Source: an uncultured bacterium
GTDB taxonomy: Bacteria; Bacillota; Clostridia; Oscillospirales; Acutalibacteraceae
Direction of reading: 5' to 3'
DNA length: 64,000 bases
Assembly: GCA_905215855.1 (NCBI GenBank)
Contig: CAJMRT010000002.1
Coordinates: forward strand, 37,155-101,154
A program made the translations under genes and the position numbers. Positions 50,968-60,116 of this stretch are shown piece after piece (the first letter of the stretch is position 1; the number at the start of each line of letters is the position of its first letter). A model generated the notes under the pieces. It searched no databases and was not told the DNA's origin. It was given only the letters and a program-made list of their open reading frames with translations.

Positions 50968-52335
50968 ATGAATTACGATACAGTTGCCGCAATAAGTACC
51001 GCTCAGGGCGAGGGCGGTATCGGCGTTATTAGAATTTCGGGTGACGATGCACTCCAAGTAGCCGACAAGATTTTCTATTCCGTTTCGGGTAAAAAGGTTA
51101 CGGAGATGAAAGGCTATACTGCGTCATTCGGAAAAATTTCAGAAAACGGTGAAGATATCGACGAGGCGGTTGCCCTCGTTTTTAAAGCACCGCATAGCTA
51201 CACGGGCGAAGATGTTGTAGAGCTTTCATGTCACGGCGGACTTTACATTACCAAAAGAGTTTTGCGTGCTGTCCTTAATGCAGGTGCGGCACCTGCTCAG
51301 GCAGGCGAGTTTACAAAGCGTGCATTTTTAAACGGAAAAATTGACCTTACCGAAGCTGAGGCTGTTATTGATATTATCAGCGCCAAAAGCAGAGGTGCGG
51401 CAAGGGCGGCTCTTTGTGTAAAAGAGGGTGCGTTGCGTAAGAGAATTGACGGTGTGAAAAATGATTTGCTTGCACAGGCGGCTCACTTTTCTGCGTGGGC
51501 AGATTATCCCGAGGAGGATATTGCCGAAGTTACGGTTGAGTCTGTAATCGAAACCTGCGACAATGCTATCAAGTGTCTTAAGTCATTGCTTGACAGTTAC
51601 GATTGCGGTCAGGCAGTTAAAAAGGGAATAGATACGGTAATAGCCGGCAGACCGAATGTAGGCAAAAGCACACTTATGAACCTGCTTTCGGGTTATGAAA
51701 AGAGCATCGTTACCGACATTCCGGGTACTACAAGAGATATTGTAGAGGATACTGTAACGGTCGGTGATGTTGTTTTGAACCTCAGCGATACGGCTGGACT
51801 CCGTGATACCGAGGATACGGTTGAGAAAATCGGTGTTGACAGGGCGAGAAAAAGACTTGAACAGTGCGGACTTTTGCTTGCTGTTTTTGACAACAGCAGA
51901 GAACTTGACGAAGATGATTATGCACTTATTGAAGCTGCAAAGTCAGTGCCGTCAATTGCCGTGATAAATAAGACCGATCTTGATAATAAACTAGATATAG
52001 AATATATCAGTAGAAATATAAAATATATAGTATATATATCTGCGATTAACGGTGGCGGCAGAGATGACCTCACAAAGGCCGTTGAAAAAATTGCAGGAAC
52101 ACAGAACTTTAATCCAAGCGAGGGAGTACTCTCAAACGAAAGACAGAGAATTGCAGTTAAAAATGCACTTGACTCTGTTGTTGAAGCAAAAGATGCACTT
52201 GAATTTGGTATGACATTTGATGCTGTGACTGTTTCGATTGAGGACGCAATTTCGCAGTTGCTTGAATTGACAGGCGAAAGAACAAGTGATGAAGTTGTAG
52301 ACAGGGTATTCCACAACTTCTGCGTAGGAAAATAG
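50968..52335 (+). CDS. mnmE: tRNA uridine-5-carboxymethylaminomethyl GTPase MnmE
   Basis: With MnmG, modifies wobble uridine 34 of several tRNAs. It has 455 residues: an N-terminal folate-binding domain (IAAISTAQGEGGIGVIRISG, in part), a helical domain with the inserted G domain (GRPNVGKSTLMNLL, DIPGTTRD, NKTD) and the C-terminal CxGK in NFCVGK. The motif has Val where Ile or Leu is common. It is 8 bases before mnmG. Confidence 0.97.
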   Translation: MNYDTVAAISTAQGEGGIGVIRISGDDALQVADKIFYSVSGKKVTEMKGYTASFGKISENGEDIDEAVALVFKAPHSYTGEDVVELSCHGGLYITKRVLRAVLNAGAAPAQAGEFTKRAFLNGKIDLTEAEAVIDIISAKSRGAARAALCVKEGALRKRIDGVKNDLLAQAAHFSAWADYPEEDIAEVTVESVIETCDNAIKCLKSLLDSYDCGQAVKKGIDTVIAGRPNVGKSTLMNLLSGYEKSIVTDIPGTTRDIVEDTVTVGDVVLNLSDTAGLRDTEDTVEKIGVDRARKRLEQCGLLLAVFDNSRELDEDDYALIEAAKSVPSIAVINKTDLDNKLDIEYISRNIKYIVYISAINGGGRDDLTKAVEKIAGTQNFNPSEGVLSNERQRIAVKNALDSVVEAKDALEFGMTFDAVTVSIEDAISQLLELTGERTSDEVVDRVFHNFCVGK

Positions 52336-52343
52336 GTGATATT

Positions 52344-54218
52344 ATGAATTATTTTGCGGGTGAATATGATGTTGCGGTAGTAGGCGCAGGTCACGCAGGA
52401 ATAGAGGCGGCTCTTGCGGCGGCAAGACTTGGATGTAAAACTGCAATTTTTACCATAAATATGGATGCGGTAGGTAACTGTCCGTGTAATCCGTCAATTG
52501 GCGGAACTGCTAAGGGACATCTCGTTCGTGAGATTGACGCCCTTGGCGGTGAAATGGGCAAGACTGCCGATGAATGTTTTTTGCAGTCCAGAATGTTGAA
52601 CAGAGGTAAAGGCCCTGCGGTTCATTCGCTGAGAGCACAGATTGACAGAAGAAAATACTCTTCTGTTATGAAACACAAGATTGAGTTGCAAAAGAACCTT
52701 GACCTCCGTCAGGCTGAAATTACGGATATTGAAAAGGTTGACGGCGGTTATAATCTTACTACAAGAATGCTTGCTGTGTTCAAGTGCAAGATCGTTATTA
52801 TTGCAACGGGTACATATCTCGGCGGCAGAATTTTTGTCGGTGAGGTTTCATACGAAAGCGGTCCCGACGGAATTTTTCCTGCCGCATTTCTCGGTGCAAG
52901 CCTTAAAAAACTCGGTCTGCCTTTGAGAAGATTTAAGACAGGTACTCCTGCAAGAGTTCTCAGAAGTTCAATTGATTTTTCTGAGCTTGAAGTTCAAAAA
53001 GGCGATGAACCGCCTCAGCCGTTTTCTTATGAAACGGAAAATCTCGGTGAGAATAAGGTTGAATGTCATATAAGCTGGACAAATGACGAAACAAAGCAGA
53101 TTATTCTTGAAAATATTCACCGTTCACCGCTGTATGCAGGCAAAATTGAGGGTGTGGGTCCCCGTTATTGTCCGAGCTTTGAAGATAAAATTATGCGTTT
53201 TAAGGATAAGCCAAGACATCAGCTTTTTATAGAGCCGTGCGGACTTGATACCGAGGAAATGTATCTTCAGGGAATGAGTTCATCACTTCCGGAAGAAGTT
53301 CAGCTTAAATTTTACCACACGATAAAAGGTCTTGAACATTGCCTTATTATGCGACCCGCATATGCGATTGAGTACGATTGCGTTGACCCGCTTGCTATGA
53401 ACCCGACACTTGAATTTAAAGATTTTGAGGGATTGTTCGGTGCAGGTCAGTTCAACGGCTCTTCTGGTTATGAAGAGGCTGCGGCACAGGGACTTGTTGC
53501 GGGAATCAATGCCGCAATGAAAGTTCTCGGCAGAGAGCCTGTTATATTTGACCGTTCCGAAAGCTATATCGGCACTCTTGTTGACGACCTTGTTACAAAG
53601 GGTGCAAATGAGCCTTACAGAATGATGACTTCAAGAAGTGAGTACAGACTTGTGCTTCGTCAGGATAATGCCGACGAAAGACTGACTCCACTCGGTCACA
53701 GAATTGGTCTTATAAGCGACGAAAGATACGCAAAGTTTCTTAAAAAACAGGAGCTTAAAAAAGAAGAACTTAACAGACTTAAAAGCACAGTTATTTCGCC
53801 TGATGATGAGGTGAACAAGATACTTGTTTCACGTGAAACATCTGAAATCACTTCGGGCGTAAGACTTATTGACCTTATGAAAAGACCTCAGCTTGGTTAT
53901 GATGCACTCAAGAGTATTGATAAAACAAGACCGGAGCTTGATCCGAATATCTTTGAACAGGTTGAAATTGAAATTAAGTATGAGGGTTATATTCAAAAGC
54001 AGCTTAAACAGGTTGAGCAGATGAAAAAGCTTGAAGTTAAGCAGCTGCCAAATGATTTTGATTACAATGAAATTGAAGGTCTTCGACTTGAGGCAAGGGA
54101 AAAGCTTAATAAGATTAAACCGCTTAATATCGGACAGGCATCAAGAATTTCTGGTGTTTCTCCTGCGGATATCAGTGTACTTCTTATCTGGCTTGCTCAG
54201 AACAACAGGAGGCAGTAA
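52344..54218 (+). CDS. mnmG: tRNA uridine-5-carboxymethylaminomethyl enzyme MnmG
   Basis: FAD-dependent partner of MnmE. It has 624 residues with the FAD-binding VVGAGHAGIEAALAAARLG at the N-terminus, the CNPSIGGTAKGHLVREIDAL motif and GLFGAGQFNGSSGYEEAAAQ. The C-terminal part ends in RISGVSPADISVLLIWLA. A perfect parS lies inside the coding sequence at 53825. The stop overlaps the rsmG start (TAATG). Confidence 0.98.
   Translation: MNYFAGEYDVAVVGAGHAGIEAALAAARLGCKTAIFTINMDAVGNCPCNPSIGGTAKGHLVREIDALGGEMGKTADECFLQSRMLNRGKGPAVHSLRAQIDRRKYSSVMKHKIELQKNLDLRQAEITDIEKVDGGYNLTTRMLAVFKCKIVIIATGTYLGGRIFVGEVSYESGPDGIFPAAFLGASLKKLGLPLRRFKTGTPARVLRSSIDFSELEVQKGDEPPQPFSYETENLGENKVECHISWTNDETKQIILENIHRSPLYAGKIEGVGPRYCPSFEDKIMRFKDKPRHQLFIEPCGLDTEEMYLQGMSSSLPEEVQLKFYHTIKGLEHCLIMRPAYAIEYDCVDPLAMNPTLEFKDFEGLFGAGQFNGSSGYEEAAAQGLVAGINAAMKVLGREPVIFDRSESYIGTLVDDLVTKGANEPYRMMTSRSEYRLVLRQDNADERLTPLGHRIGLISDERYAKFLKKQELKKEELNRLKSTVISPDDEVNKILVSRETSEITSGVRLIDLMKRPQLGYDALKSIDKTRPELDPNIFEQVEIEIKYEGYIQKQLKQVEQMKKLEVKQLPNDFDYNEIEGLRLEAREKLNKIKPLNIGQASRISGVSPADISVLLIWLAQNNRRQ
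53825..53840 (+). promoter_or_regulatory. parS site within mnmG
   Basis: TGTTTCACGTGAAACA is a perfect 16-bp parS palindrome, encoding part of LVSRET in the mnmG frame. It is a likely ParB loading site and lies about 5.5 kb from the origin gap. Confidence 0.9.
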
Positions 54219-54931
54219 TGGCAATTAAAGATACTCTTACTACCGTTACCGATGGTTTTAAAACTCAGCTTGACTGTGAAATGCTGCAAAGGTTTGATAA
54301 ATATTTCAAATTGCTAGTTGAGTGGAACGAAAAGATGAATCTTACTGCAATAACCGATGAACAGGGTGTTGCGGTCAAGCATTTTGCCGACAGCCTTACA
54401 CTTTTCAACTTTGTTGATGTTAAGAAGAATGCAAGCATTATTGATGTGGGAACAGGTGCAGGTTTTCCGGGTGTTGTGCTTAAAATTGCAAGACCTGATA
54501 TTAAGCTGACACTTCTCGACAGTCTTAACAAAAGACTTACATTTCTCGACACAGTTCTTAACGATACAGGACTTGATGCTGAGCTTGTTCACAGCAGGGC
54601 AGAGGAGAGCGGTAAAAATAAGCTTTATCGTGAAAAGTTTGATATTGCCGTTTCAAGAGCAGTTGCAAGGCTCAATGTTCTCTGCGAATACTGTTTGCCG
54701 TATGTAAAAGTCGGCGGTTCATTTGTTGCAATGAAAGGACCAAATGCCGATGAAGAACTTGACGGAGCAGAAAATGCCCTGAAATTACTCGGAGGAAAGG
54801 TTGAAAAAGTTCACAAGTTTAATCTTCCGTGTGATGAGGGCGAGCGTACAATAATTGTAGTCAAAAAAATAAAACCCACACAAAAACAATACCCGAGAAT
54901 TTCGGGTAAAATAAAGTCACAACCGTTGTGA
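54218..54931 (+). CDS. rsmG: 16S rRNA (guanine-527-N7)-methyltransferase
   Basis: Methylates G527 of 16S rRNA. It has 237 residues with the SAM motif IDVGTGAGFPGVVLKIA, LLDSLNKRLTFL and SRAVARLN. GGAGG precedes the ATG, which shares an A with the mnmG stop. An ACCCGA/TCGGGT hairpin falls in the 3' coding end. Confidence 0.97.
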   Translation: MAIKDTLTTVTDGFKTQLDCEMLQRFDKYFKLLVEWNEKMNLTAITDEQGVAVKHFADSLTLFNFVDVKKNASIIDVGTGAGFPGVVLKIARPDIKLTLLDSLNKRLTFLDTVLNDTGLDAELVHSRAEESGKNKLYREKFDIAVSRAVARLNVLCEYCLPYVKVGGSFVAMKGPNADEELDGAENALKLLGGKVEKVHKFNLPCDEGERTIIVVKKIKPTQKQYPRISGKIKSQPL

Positions 54932-55076
54932 TAAATATCGACAGCTTTTTTGATAAATTACCATTTTATGGTAAAAAAAATTAAAAAAGTTGCTCACAAA
55001 GCGACAACAACCGCACCGTATCTATGTTATTATAATAGCACAGGGACAACCCCTGATGCTAACGAACATTGAGGCG

Positions 55077-55913
55077 ATGCGGTTGAATTTTATGCTCAAA
55101 AACGATAACAAAGTTTTAGAGATTCCGATTGTTAAAATCAGACCGAACAAAGCGCAACCTCGCAAAACCTTTGATGAAACCGAACTTGCCGCACTTTCCG
55201 CATCAATCAGTGAAAACGGTATCTTGCAGCCGCTTTCGGTGAGAAAAATCTCGGCTACGGAATTTGAACTTGTGGCAGGAGAGCGCCGCCTTAGGGCATC
55301 GGTTTTGGCAGGTCTACGAAAGGTGCCGTGCATCGTTTTAAAGTGTTCAGAAAAAGAGTCAGCCATTTATGCTCTCCTTGAAAATCTCCAGCGCAGCGAC
55401 CTCGGTATATTCGAGGAAGCTCGCGGGATTTCAAAACTAATCAGGCGTTACGGCCTTACTCAAGAGGAAGCAGCGAACCGACTGGGGAAAAGCCAATCCA
55501 CAATTGCAAACAAGCTAAGACTTCTTCGCCTTACATATGACGAACAGGAGTGGATTGTAAACGCAGGATTGAGCGAGAGGCATGCAAGGGCTCTTTTGAG
55601 AATTGAAGATGAAGCTTTAAGACACGAGGCTCTGTCAAAGATAATTTCGGAGAATCTCAACACAAGTCAAACTGATGAACTCGTCAGCATTTTAATCAAT
55701 TCTGTACCTAAAGCAAACAAATCCAAGGGTACAAGCAAAGCGGTGATAAAAGACTTACGAATTTTTCTTAACACAATCAATAAGGCTATTGATACTATGC
55801 GTCTTGCGGGAATCGACGCACAATCAAACAAAAAAGACACAGACAATTTTATTGAATACACAATACGGATTCCTAAAAGACATCAAAAGCCTGATGCAGA
55901 AAAAACTGCTTAA
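55077..55913 (+). CDS. noc: ParB-family nucleoid occlusion-like protein
   Basis: ParB-type DNA-binding protein in the position of Noc (rsmG-noc-soj-spo0J), where Noc blocks division over the nucleoid. It has the ParB N-terminal domain (RPNKAQPRKTFDETELAAL, VAGERRLRASVLAGL) with the CTPase-type arginine motif, and HTH (YGLTQEEAANRLGKSQSTIA). The start is uncertain: GAGG is 2 bases before ATG 55077, 8 before TTG 55083 and 17 before ATG 55092. The frame is open further upstream, but a TATAAT (55031-55036) suggests transcription starts after 55040. A second ParB rather than a true Noc is possible. Confidence 0.82.
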   Translation: MRLNFMLKNDNKVLEIPIVKIRPNKAQPRKTFDETELAALSASISENGILQPLSVRKISATEFELVAGERRLRASVLAGLRKVPCIVLKCSEKESAIYALLENLQRSDLGIFEEARGISKLIRRYGLTQEEAANRLGKSQSTIANKLRLLRLTYDEQEWIVNAGLSERHARALLRIEDEALRHEALSKIISENLNTSQTDELVSILINSVPKANKSKGTSKAVIKDLRIFLNTINKAIDTMRLAGIDAQSNKKDTDNFIEYTIRIPKRHQKPDAEKTA

Positions 55914-55978
55914 TTCACTTTCCAGAGGATGCGAAAGCATCCGTTCCACTCATACCCATTTCCTTATCTAAACCCCTT

Positions 55979-56035
55979 GCAAAGAGTCGCACAGCAATGT
56001 GCGACTCTTTGCGTTGTTGTAGTTTTTATTTTTTT
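55979..56035 (+). terminator. Strong terminator after noc
   Basis: A perfect 15-bp stem (55979-55993 with 55998-56012) closes a GCAA loop, followed by a T-rich stretch including TTTTTATTTTTTT. It separates noc from the parA-parB unit. Confidence 0.93.
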
Positions 56036-56044
56036 GGTTACACA

Positions 56045-56070
56045 GCAAATGTTTCACGTGAAACATTTGC
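56045..56070 (+). promoter_or_regulatory. parS site before soj
   Basis: A perfect 26-bp palindrome whose central 16 bases (56050-56065) are TGTTTCACGTGAAACA, the parS consensus. It lies just upstream of parA-parB, so ParB spreading from it could also affect that operon. Confidence 0.93.
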
Positions 56071-56142
56071 TTTTGATTAAGAAAAAAAGTTGCAGTAAAT
56101 CCCAAAAAATCTTCAAAATAGCTTTAAAAATGGTGTGCATTA

Positions 56143-56151
56143 TGATATAAT
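56143..56151 (+). promoter_or_regulatory. Extended -10 promoter of soj-spo0J
   Basis: TGATATAAT is an extended -10 element (TGn-TATAAT). No strong -35 is seen. It lies 51 bases before the soj start. Confidence 0.5.
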
Positions 56152-56201
56152 TTTAAAGTAAAAGGTATAAAAATCATAAAAACAAAAGACAAGGTGATTT
56201 T

Positions 56202-56969
56202 TTGGCAAAAATAATTGCAATATCAAACCAAAAGGGAGGTGTGGGAAAGACCACAACTTCCGTTAATCTTGCGGCTTGTTTGGGCAAAATGGGCAAGAAA
56301 ACACTACTTGTTGACGCTGACCCGCAGGGTAATGCGACAAGCGGTGTTGCCATTGACAAGAGCAAAGTAAAGTTTTCAACTTACTCAATCCTTGTTGACG
56401 GTGCAAAAGCCGAGCAATGCGTCCTTACAACTCCGTATGATAATCTGCATATTCTTCCGTCAAGCCTTGATTTGGCTGCCGCAGAACTTGAAATTGCGGA
56501 AAAGCCGCACAGAGAAGCTCTTTTAAAGAATGCTTTGCTCCCGATAAAGCAGTACTACGACTACATAATTATCGACTGTCCGCCGTCACTCGGACTTATT
56601 ACGGCGAATGCGTTGACGGTTGCCGACACATTTCTTGTGCCGATTCAGTGCGAATATTACGCACTTGAGGGACTGTCGCAACTTATCAACACGGTACGAA
56701 GAATAAAAAGACAGTACAACGAATCAATTGAAATTGAAGGCGTTCTGCTCACAATGTATGACGGACGACTTAATCTTACACAACAGGTAGTAGATGAAGT
56801 AAAGAAATTCTTCCCACGAAAGGTTTTTAAAACCGTTATTCCGAGGGGCGTAAGACTTTCCGAAGCACCGAGCTTTGGTATGCCTGTTATCTACTACGAC
56901 AAATCCTGCAAGGGCAGTCAGGCATATATGGCTCTTGCCGAGGAAATAGTCGGAAAGGAGAGAGGCTGA
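56202..56969 (+). CDS. soj: Chromosome partitioning ATPase ParA/Soj
   Basis: Walker-type ATPase that with ParB/Spo0J directs origin segregation and modulates DnaA. It has 255 residues, with the deviant Walker A in NQKGGVGKTTTSVNLAA, LVDADPQGNAT and IIDCPPSLGLIT. The start is TTG (AAGGTG upstream). It sits one base from parB. Confidence 0.97.
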   Translation: MAKIIAISNQKGGVGKTTTSVNLAACLGKMGKKTLLVDADPQGNATSGVAIDKSKVKFSTYSILVDGAKAEQCVLTTPYDNLHILPSSLDLAAAELEIAEKPHREALLKNALLPIKQYYDYIIIDCPPSLGLITANALTVADTFLVPIQCEYYALEGLSQLINTVRRIKRQYNESIEIEGVLLTMYDGRLNLTQQVVDEVKKFFPRKVFKTVIPRGVRLSEAPSFGMPVIYYDKSCKGSQAYMALAEEIVGKERG

Positions 56970-56970
56970 T

Positions 56971-57819
56971 TTGGCAAAAAAACTCGGTGGCCTTGGAAAA
57001 GGTCTTAACGCAATATTTATAGAAAATGACTCTGAATCCGAGGGCGGCACAGTAACCCTTAAAATTTCGGAGATTGAACCTAACCGCACTCAGCCGAGAA
57101 AAGACTTTGATGAACAGGCTCTGTCAGAGCTTGCGGAAAGTATTTCACAGCACGGACTTTTACAGCCGTTGCTTGTTCGTCCGCTCACACTCGGCGGTTA
57201 TCAGATTGTTGCGGGCGAGAGAAGATATAGAGCCAGCCGTATGGCGGGTCTTACAGAAGTTCCCGTTATAATCAAGGAACTTACGGATACCGAAACAATG
57301 GAGATTGCTCTTATAGAAAATCTTCAGCGTGAGGATTTAAGTCCTGTTGAAGAGGCTCTCGGTTACAAGGCTCTTATTGATGAACACGATTTTTCACAGG
57401 AAGAGGTTGCAAAGTCGGTCGGAAAATCCCGTCCTGCTGTTGCAAACGCATTAAGACTTCTAAAACTTCCAGATAACATTATGGAGTATCTGAAAGACGG
57501 CAAAATCTCGGCAGGTCACGCAAGAGCATTGCTCACTCTCGAAGATGAAGAGCTTATGACAGAACTTGCTGATGAGATTATCGCAAAAGACCTTTCCGTA
57601 AGACAGGTTGAGAAAATCTGCAAAAAAAAGCCGACCGTTCAGAAGGAAGAAAAGCCTGAGAAAAAGCCGTCATTCTACAGTATGGTTGAACTTGCACTCT
57701 CTGAAAGCCTTGGACGAAAAATCAGCGTTTCAAAGAGCAAAGGCAAGCAAGGCGGTGTTCTTCAAATTGAATTCTACTCTGATGAAGAACTTACAGAACT
57801 TTCAAATAAACTTAAATAA
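56971..57819 (+). CDS. spo0J: Chromosome partitioning protein ParB/Spo0J
   Basis: parS-binding CTPase of the chromosome segregation complex. It has 282 residues with an N-terminal GLGKGLNAIF, the ParB box (EPNRTQPRKDFDEQAL, VAGERRYRASRMAGL), ENLQREDLSPVEEA, an HTH (FSQEEVAKSVGKSRPAVANA) and a C-terminal dimerisation domain. Start TTG with GGAGAG upstream. Two parS sites are present nearby. Confidence 0.97.
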   Translation: MAKKLGGLGKGLNAIFIENDSESEGGTVTLKISEIEPNRTQPRKDFDEQALSELAESISQHGLLQPLLVRPLTLGGYQIVAGERRYRASRMAGLTEVPVIIKELTDTETMEIALIENLQREDLSPVEEALGYKALIDEHDFSQEEVAKSVGKSRPAVANALRLLKLPDNIMEYLKDGKISAGHARALLTLEDEELMTELADEIIAKDLSVRQVEKICKKKPTVQKEEKPEKKPSFYSMVELALSESLGRKISVSKSKGKQGGVLQIEFYSDEELTELSNKLK

Positions 57820-57839
57820 CATAAAAGAGGTATTTTAAA

Positions 57840-59120
57840 ATGATAGATATTAAATTTTTAAGAGAAAATCCCGATGCAGTAAAAGAAAATATCAAAAAGA
57901 AGTTTCAGGATTACAAACTTCCGCTTGTTGATCAGGTAATTGAGCTTGATGAGCAGAGCAGAGCCGTTAAAAAGCAGGCTGATGAACTCCGTTCAAACAG
58001 AAACAAAATCTCAAAGCAGATTGGCTCTCTTATGGCTCAGGGCAAAAAAGAAGAGGGTATGGCTCTTAAAGAAGAGGTTACAAAGCAGGCAGAGCAGCTT
58101 GCAGAGCTTGAAAAGCAGGAGTCAGACCTTTCTGCAAAGGTAACAGAAATAATGATGCAGATTCCTAACATCATTGATCCGTTGGTTCCGATTGGTAAGG
58201 ATGACAGTCAGAATGTTGAAATTGAGAAGTTCGGCGATCCGTTTGTACCTGATTTTGAAATTCCTTATCACACAGAGATTATGGAAAAATTCAACGGTAT
58301 CGACCTTGACTCTGCAAGAAAGGTTGCAGGTAACGGTTTCTATTATCTTATGGGCGACATTGCAAGACTTCACAGTGCAGTAATCGCATATGCCCGTGAC
58401 TTTATGATTAACAGAGGTTTTACATACTGTGTACCGCCTTTTATGATAAGAAGTAATGTTGTAACAGGCGTTATGAGCTTTGCCGAGATGGATTCGATGA
58501 TGTACAAGATTGAGGGCGAGGATCTTTATCTTATCGGCACAAGCGAACATTCAATGATTGGTAAGTTCATTGACACAATCAACAAGGAAGAAAATCTTCC
58601 TTACACTCTCACAAGCTATTCGCCTTGCTTCAGAAAAGAAAAGGGTGCTCACGGCATTGAGGAGAGAGGCGTTTACAGAATTCACCAGTTTGAAAAGCAG
58701 GAAATGATTGTTGTTTGCAAGCCTGAGGACAGCAAAATGTGGTTTGACAAGCTTTGGCAGAACACAGTAGACCTTTTCCGTTCAATGGATATTCCTGTTC
58801 GTACACTCGAATGTTGTTCGGGCGACCTTGCAGACCTCAAGGTTCGTTCACTTGATGTTGAAGCCTGGTCACCTCGTCAGAAAAAATATTTTGAGGTTGG
58901 TTCATGCTCAAACCTCGGTGACGCACAGGCTCGCCGCCTTAAAATCAGAGTTACGGGCGAGGACGGCAAGAAATACTTTGCACATACTCTTAACAACACG
59001 GTTGTTGCTCCTCCGAGAATGCTCATTGCGTTCCTTGAAAACAACCTTAACGAAGACGGCACAATCAGGATTCCTGAGGCTCTTCGTCCTTACATGGGCG
59101 GTATGGAGGTTATCAAGTAA
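57840..59120 (+). CDS. serS: Seryl-tRNA synthetase
   Basis: Charges tRNA-Ser and tRNA-Sec. It has 426 residues: an N-terminal long coiled-coil arm (about 30-100), and a class II core with the motif FRKEKGAHGIEERGVYRIHQ and LNNTVVAPPRMLIAFLENN. It is 20 bases after spo0J, an order seen in Clostridia. No T-box is found before it. Confidence 0.97.
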   Translation: MIDIKFLRENPDAVKENIKKKFQDYKLPLVDQVIELDEQSRAVKKQADELRSNRNKISKQIGSLMAQGKKEEGMALKEEVTKQAEQLAELEKQESDLSAKVTEIMMQIPNIIDPLVPIGKDDSQNVEIEKFGDPFVPDFEIPYHTEIMEKFNGIDLDSARKVAGNGFYYLMGDIARLHSAVIAYARDFMINRGFTYCVPPFMIRSNVVTGVMSFAEMDSMMYKIEGEDLYLIGTSEHSMIGKFIDTINKEENLPYTLTSYSPCFRKEKGAHGIEERGVYRIHQFEKQEMIVVCKPEDSKMWFDKLWQNTVDLFRSMDIPVRTLECCSGDLADLKVRSLDVEAWSPRQKKYFEVGSCSNLGDAQARRLKIRVTGEDGKKYFAHTLNNTVVAPPRMLIAFLENNLNEDGTIRIPEALRPYMGGMEVIK

Positions 59121-59181
59121 TCAACATACGGTGTTCTCACAAAAATCAGCAAATTATAGCAAATATCAAAACAAAATTGTA

Positions 59182-59210
59182 TTGACATTATACTGTTATA
59201 ATGGTATAAT
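59182..59210 (+). promoter_or_regulatory. Promoter before DUF4234 gene
   Basis: TTGACA (59182-59187), 17-base spacer, TATAAT (59205-59210). Confidence 0.88.
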
Positions 59211-59256
59211 TTACCTTACTAAAATCCCTTGAAAGAGGTTAACGGAGGTAATTATT

Positions 59257-59610
59257 ATGAAACAGAGAAGTGTAGGTATTGCGATTCTTCTTACAATCAT
59301 CACTTGCGGTATTTACGGAATTTACTGGCTTATCATGCTTAATGACGAAACAAACTATGTTTCAGGTCATCAGCAGGACGGTACATCAGGCGGAGTTGTG
59401 TTCTTGCTCACACTTGTGACTTGCGGTATTTACGGAATTTACTGGTGCTACAAGCAGGGTGAAAAGCTCAATGAGGCAAAAATGCAGAGAGGCATTATGG
59501 TTGATACAAGTGCATCTGTAATTTATCTTGTTCTTTCAATCTTCGGTCTTGATATCATTGCTTATGCTCTTATGCAGAGTGAGCTTAACAAGATGCTTCC
59601 CCCACAGTAA
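59257..59610 (+). CDS. DUF4234 small membrane protein
   Basis: A 117-residue protein with three hydrophobic segments. Two of them carry the same motif TCGIYGIYW (about residues 15-23 and 57-65), so the N-terminal part is an internal duplication. DUF4234 proteins are common and of unknown function. GGAGG precedes the ATG. It is followed after 3 bases by the DUF2752 gene, with which it shares the strong promoter. Confidence 0.85.
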   Translation: MKQRSVGIAILLTIITCGIYGIYWLIMLNDETNYVSGHQQDGTSGGVVFLLTLVTCGIYGIYWCYKQGEKLNEAKMQRGIMVDTSASVIYLVLSIFGLDIIAYALMQSELNKMLPPQ

Positions 59611-59613
59611 TCA

Positions 59614-60012
59614 ATGAAAAAAAGATTATTAAAATTTTCAACGGCTGCGATTTTTTTGGTCGCAGCCGGTGTTTTATATTATTTAATTGTTTCGTTTACA
59701 GGCTTTGCAATTCCGTGTGTATTCCGAAGGATAACGGGACTTTATTGCCCCGGCTGCGGTATTACGGGAATGTTAACTCATATTCTAAGGCTTGATTTTA
59801 AGGGCGCTTTTGAGTGCAATCAGGTTTTGTTTGTAATTTCACCGTTCATTCTGTATCTGCTCGGAAAAATGCTTTATGGCTACATAAGGTACGGCAGACT
59901 TACTCTGAAAAAATTCGACACGGTTCTGACATTTGTGCTGATAGGAATACTGCTTGTTTTCGGAGTTGTCAGAAATCTTCCGCCGTTCGACTTTTTACGA
60001 CCGTATGGATAA
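59614..60012 (+). CDS. DUF2752 membrane protein
   Basis: A 132-residue protein with three membrane helices and the family motif YCPGCGITGML near residues 45-55, in which the two cysteines lie between helices 1 and 2. Function unknown. No clear ribosome site, so it may be translated by coupling to the upstream gene, whose stop is 3 bases away. Confidence 0.85.
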   Translation: MKKRLLKFSTAAIFLVAAGVLYYLIVSFTGFAIPCVFRRITGLYCPGCGITGMLTHILRLDFKGAFECNQVLFVISPFILYLLGKMLYGYIRYGRLTLKKFDTVLTFVLIGILLVFGVVRNLPPFDFLRPYG

Positions 60013-60039
60013 GATGTTAATAACTTTCTGAAAAATAGA

Positions 60040-60080
60040 AATCCCCGAACATTTTTGTGTTCGGGGATTGTTGTTATAAT
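60040..60080. terminator. Bidirectional terminator
   Basis: Perfect 12-bp stem AATCCCCGAACA / TGTTCGGGGATT with a 6-base loop. It serves the plus-strand DUF2752 gene and the facing lipoprotein gene. Confidence 0.88.
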
Positions 60081-60116
60081 GTTTATAGTTTCTGTTTTGA
60101 TTTTAATTTCACTTTA

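Noticed and set aside
54990..55076. N-terminal extension of the noc gene to 54990
   Set aside because: It would start upstream of the apparent -10 box at 55031 and has no ribosome site; conserved ParB sequence begins only after 55092.
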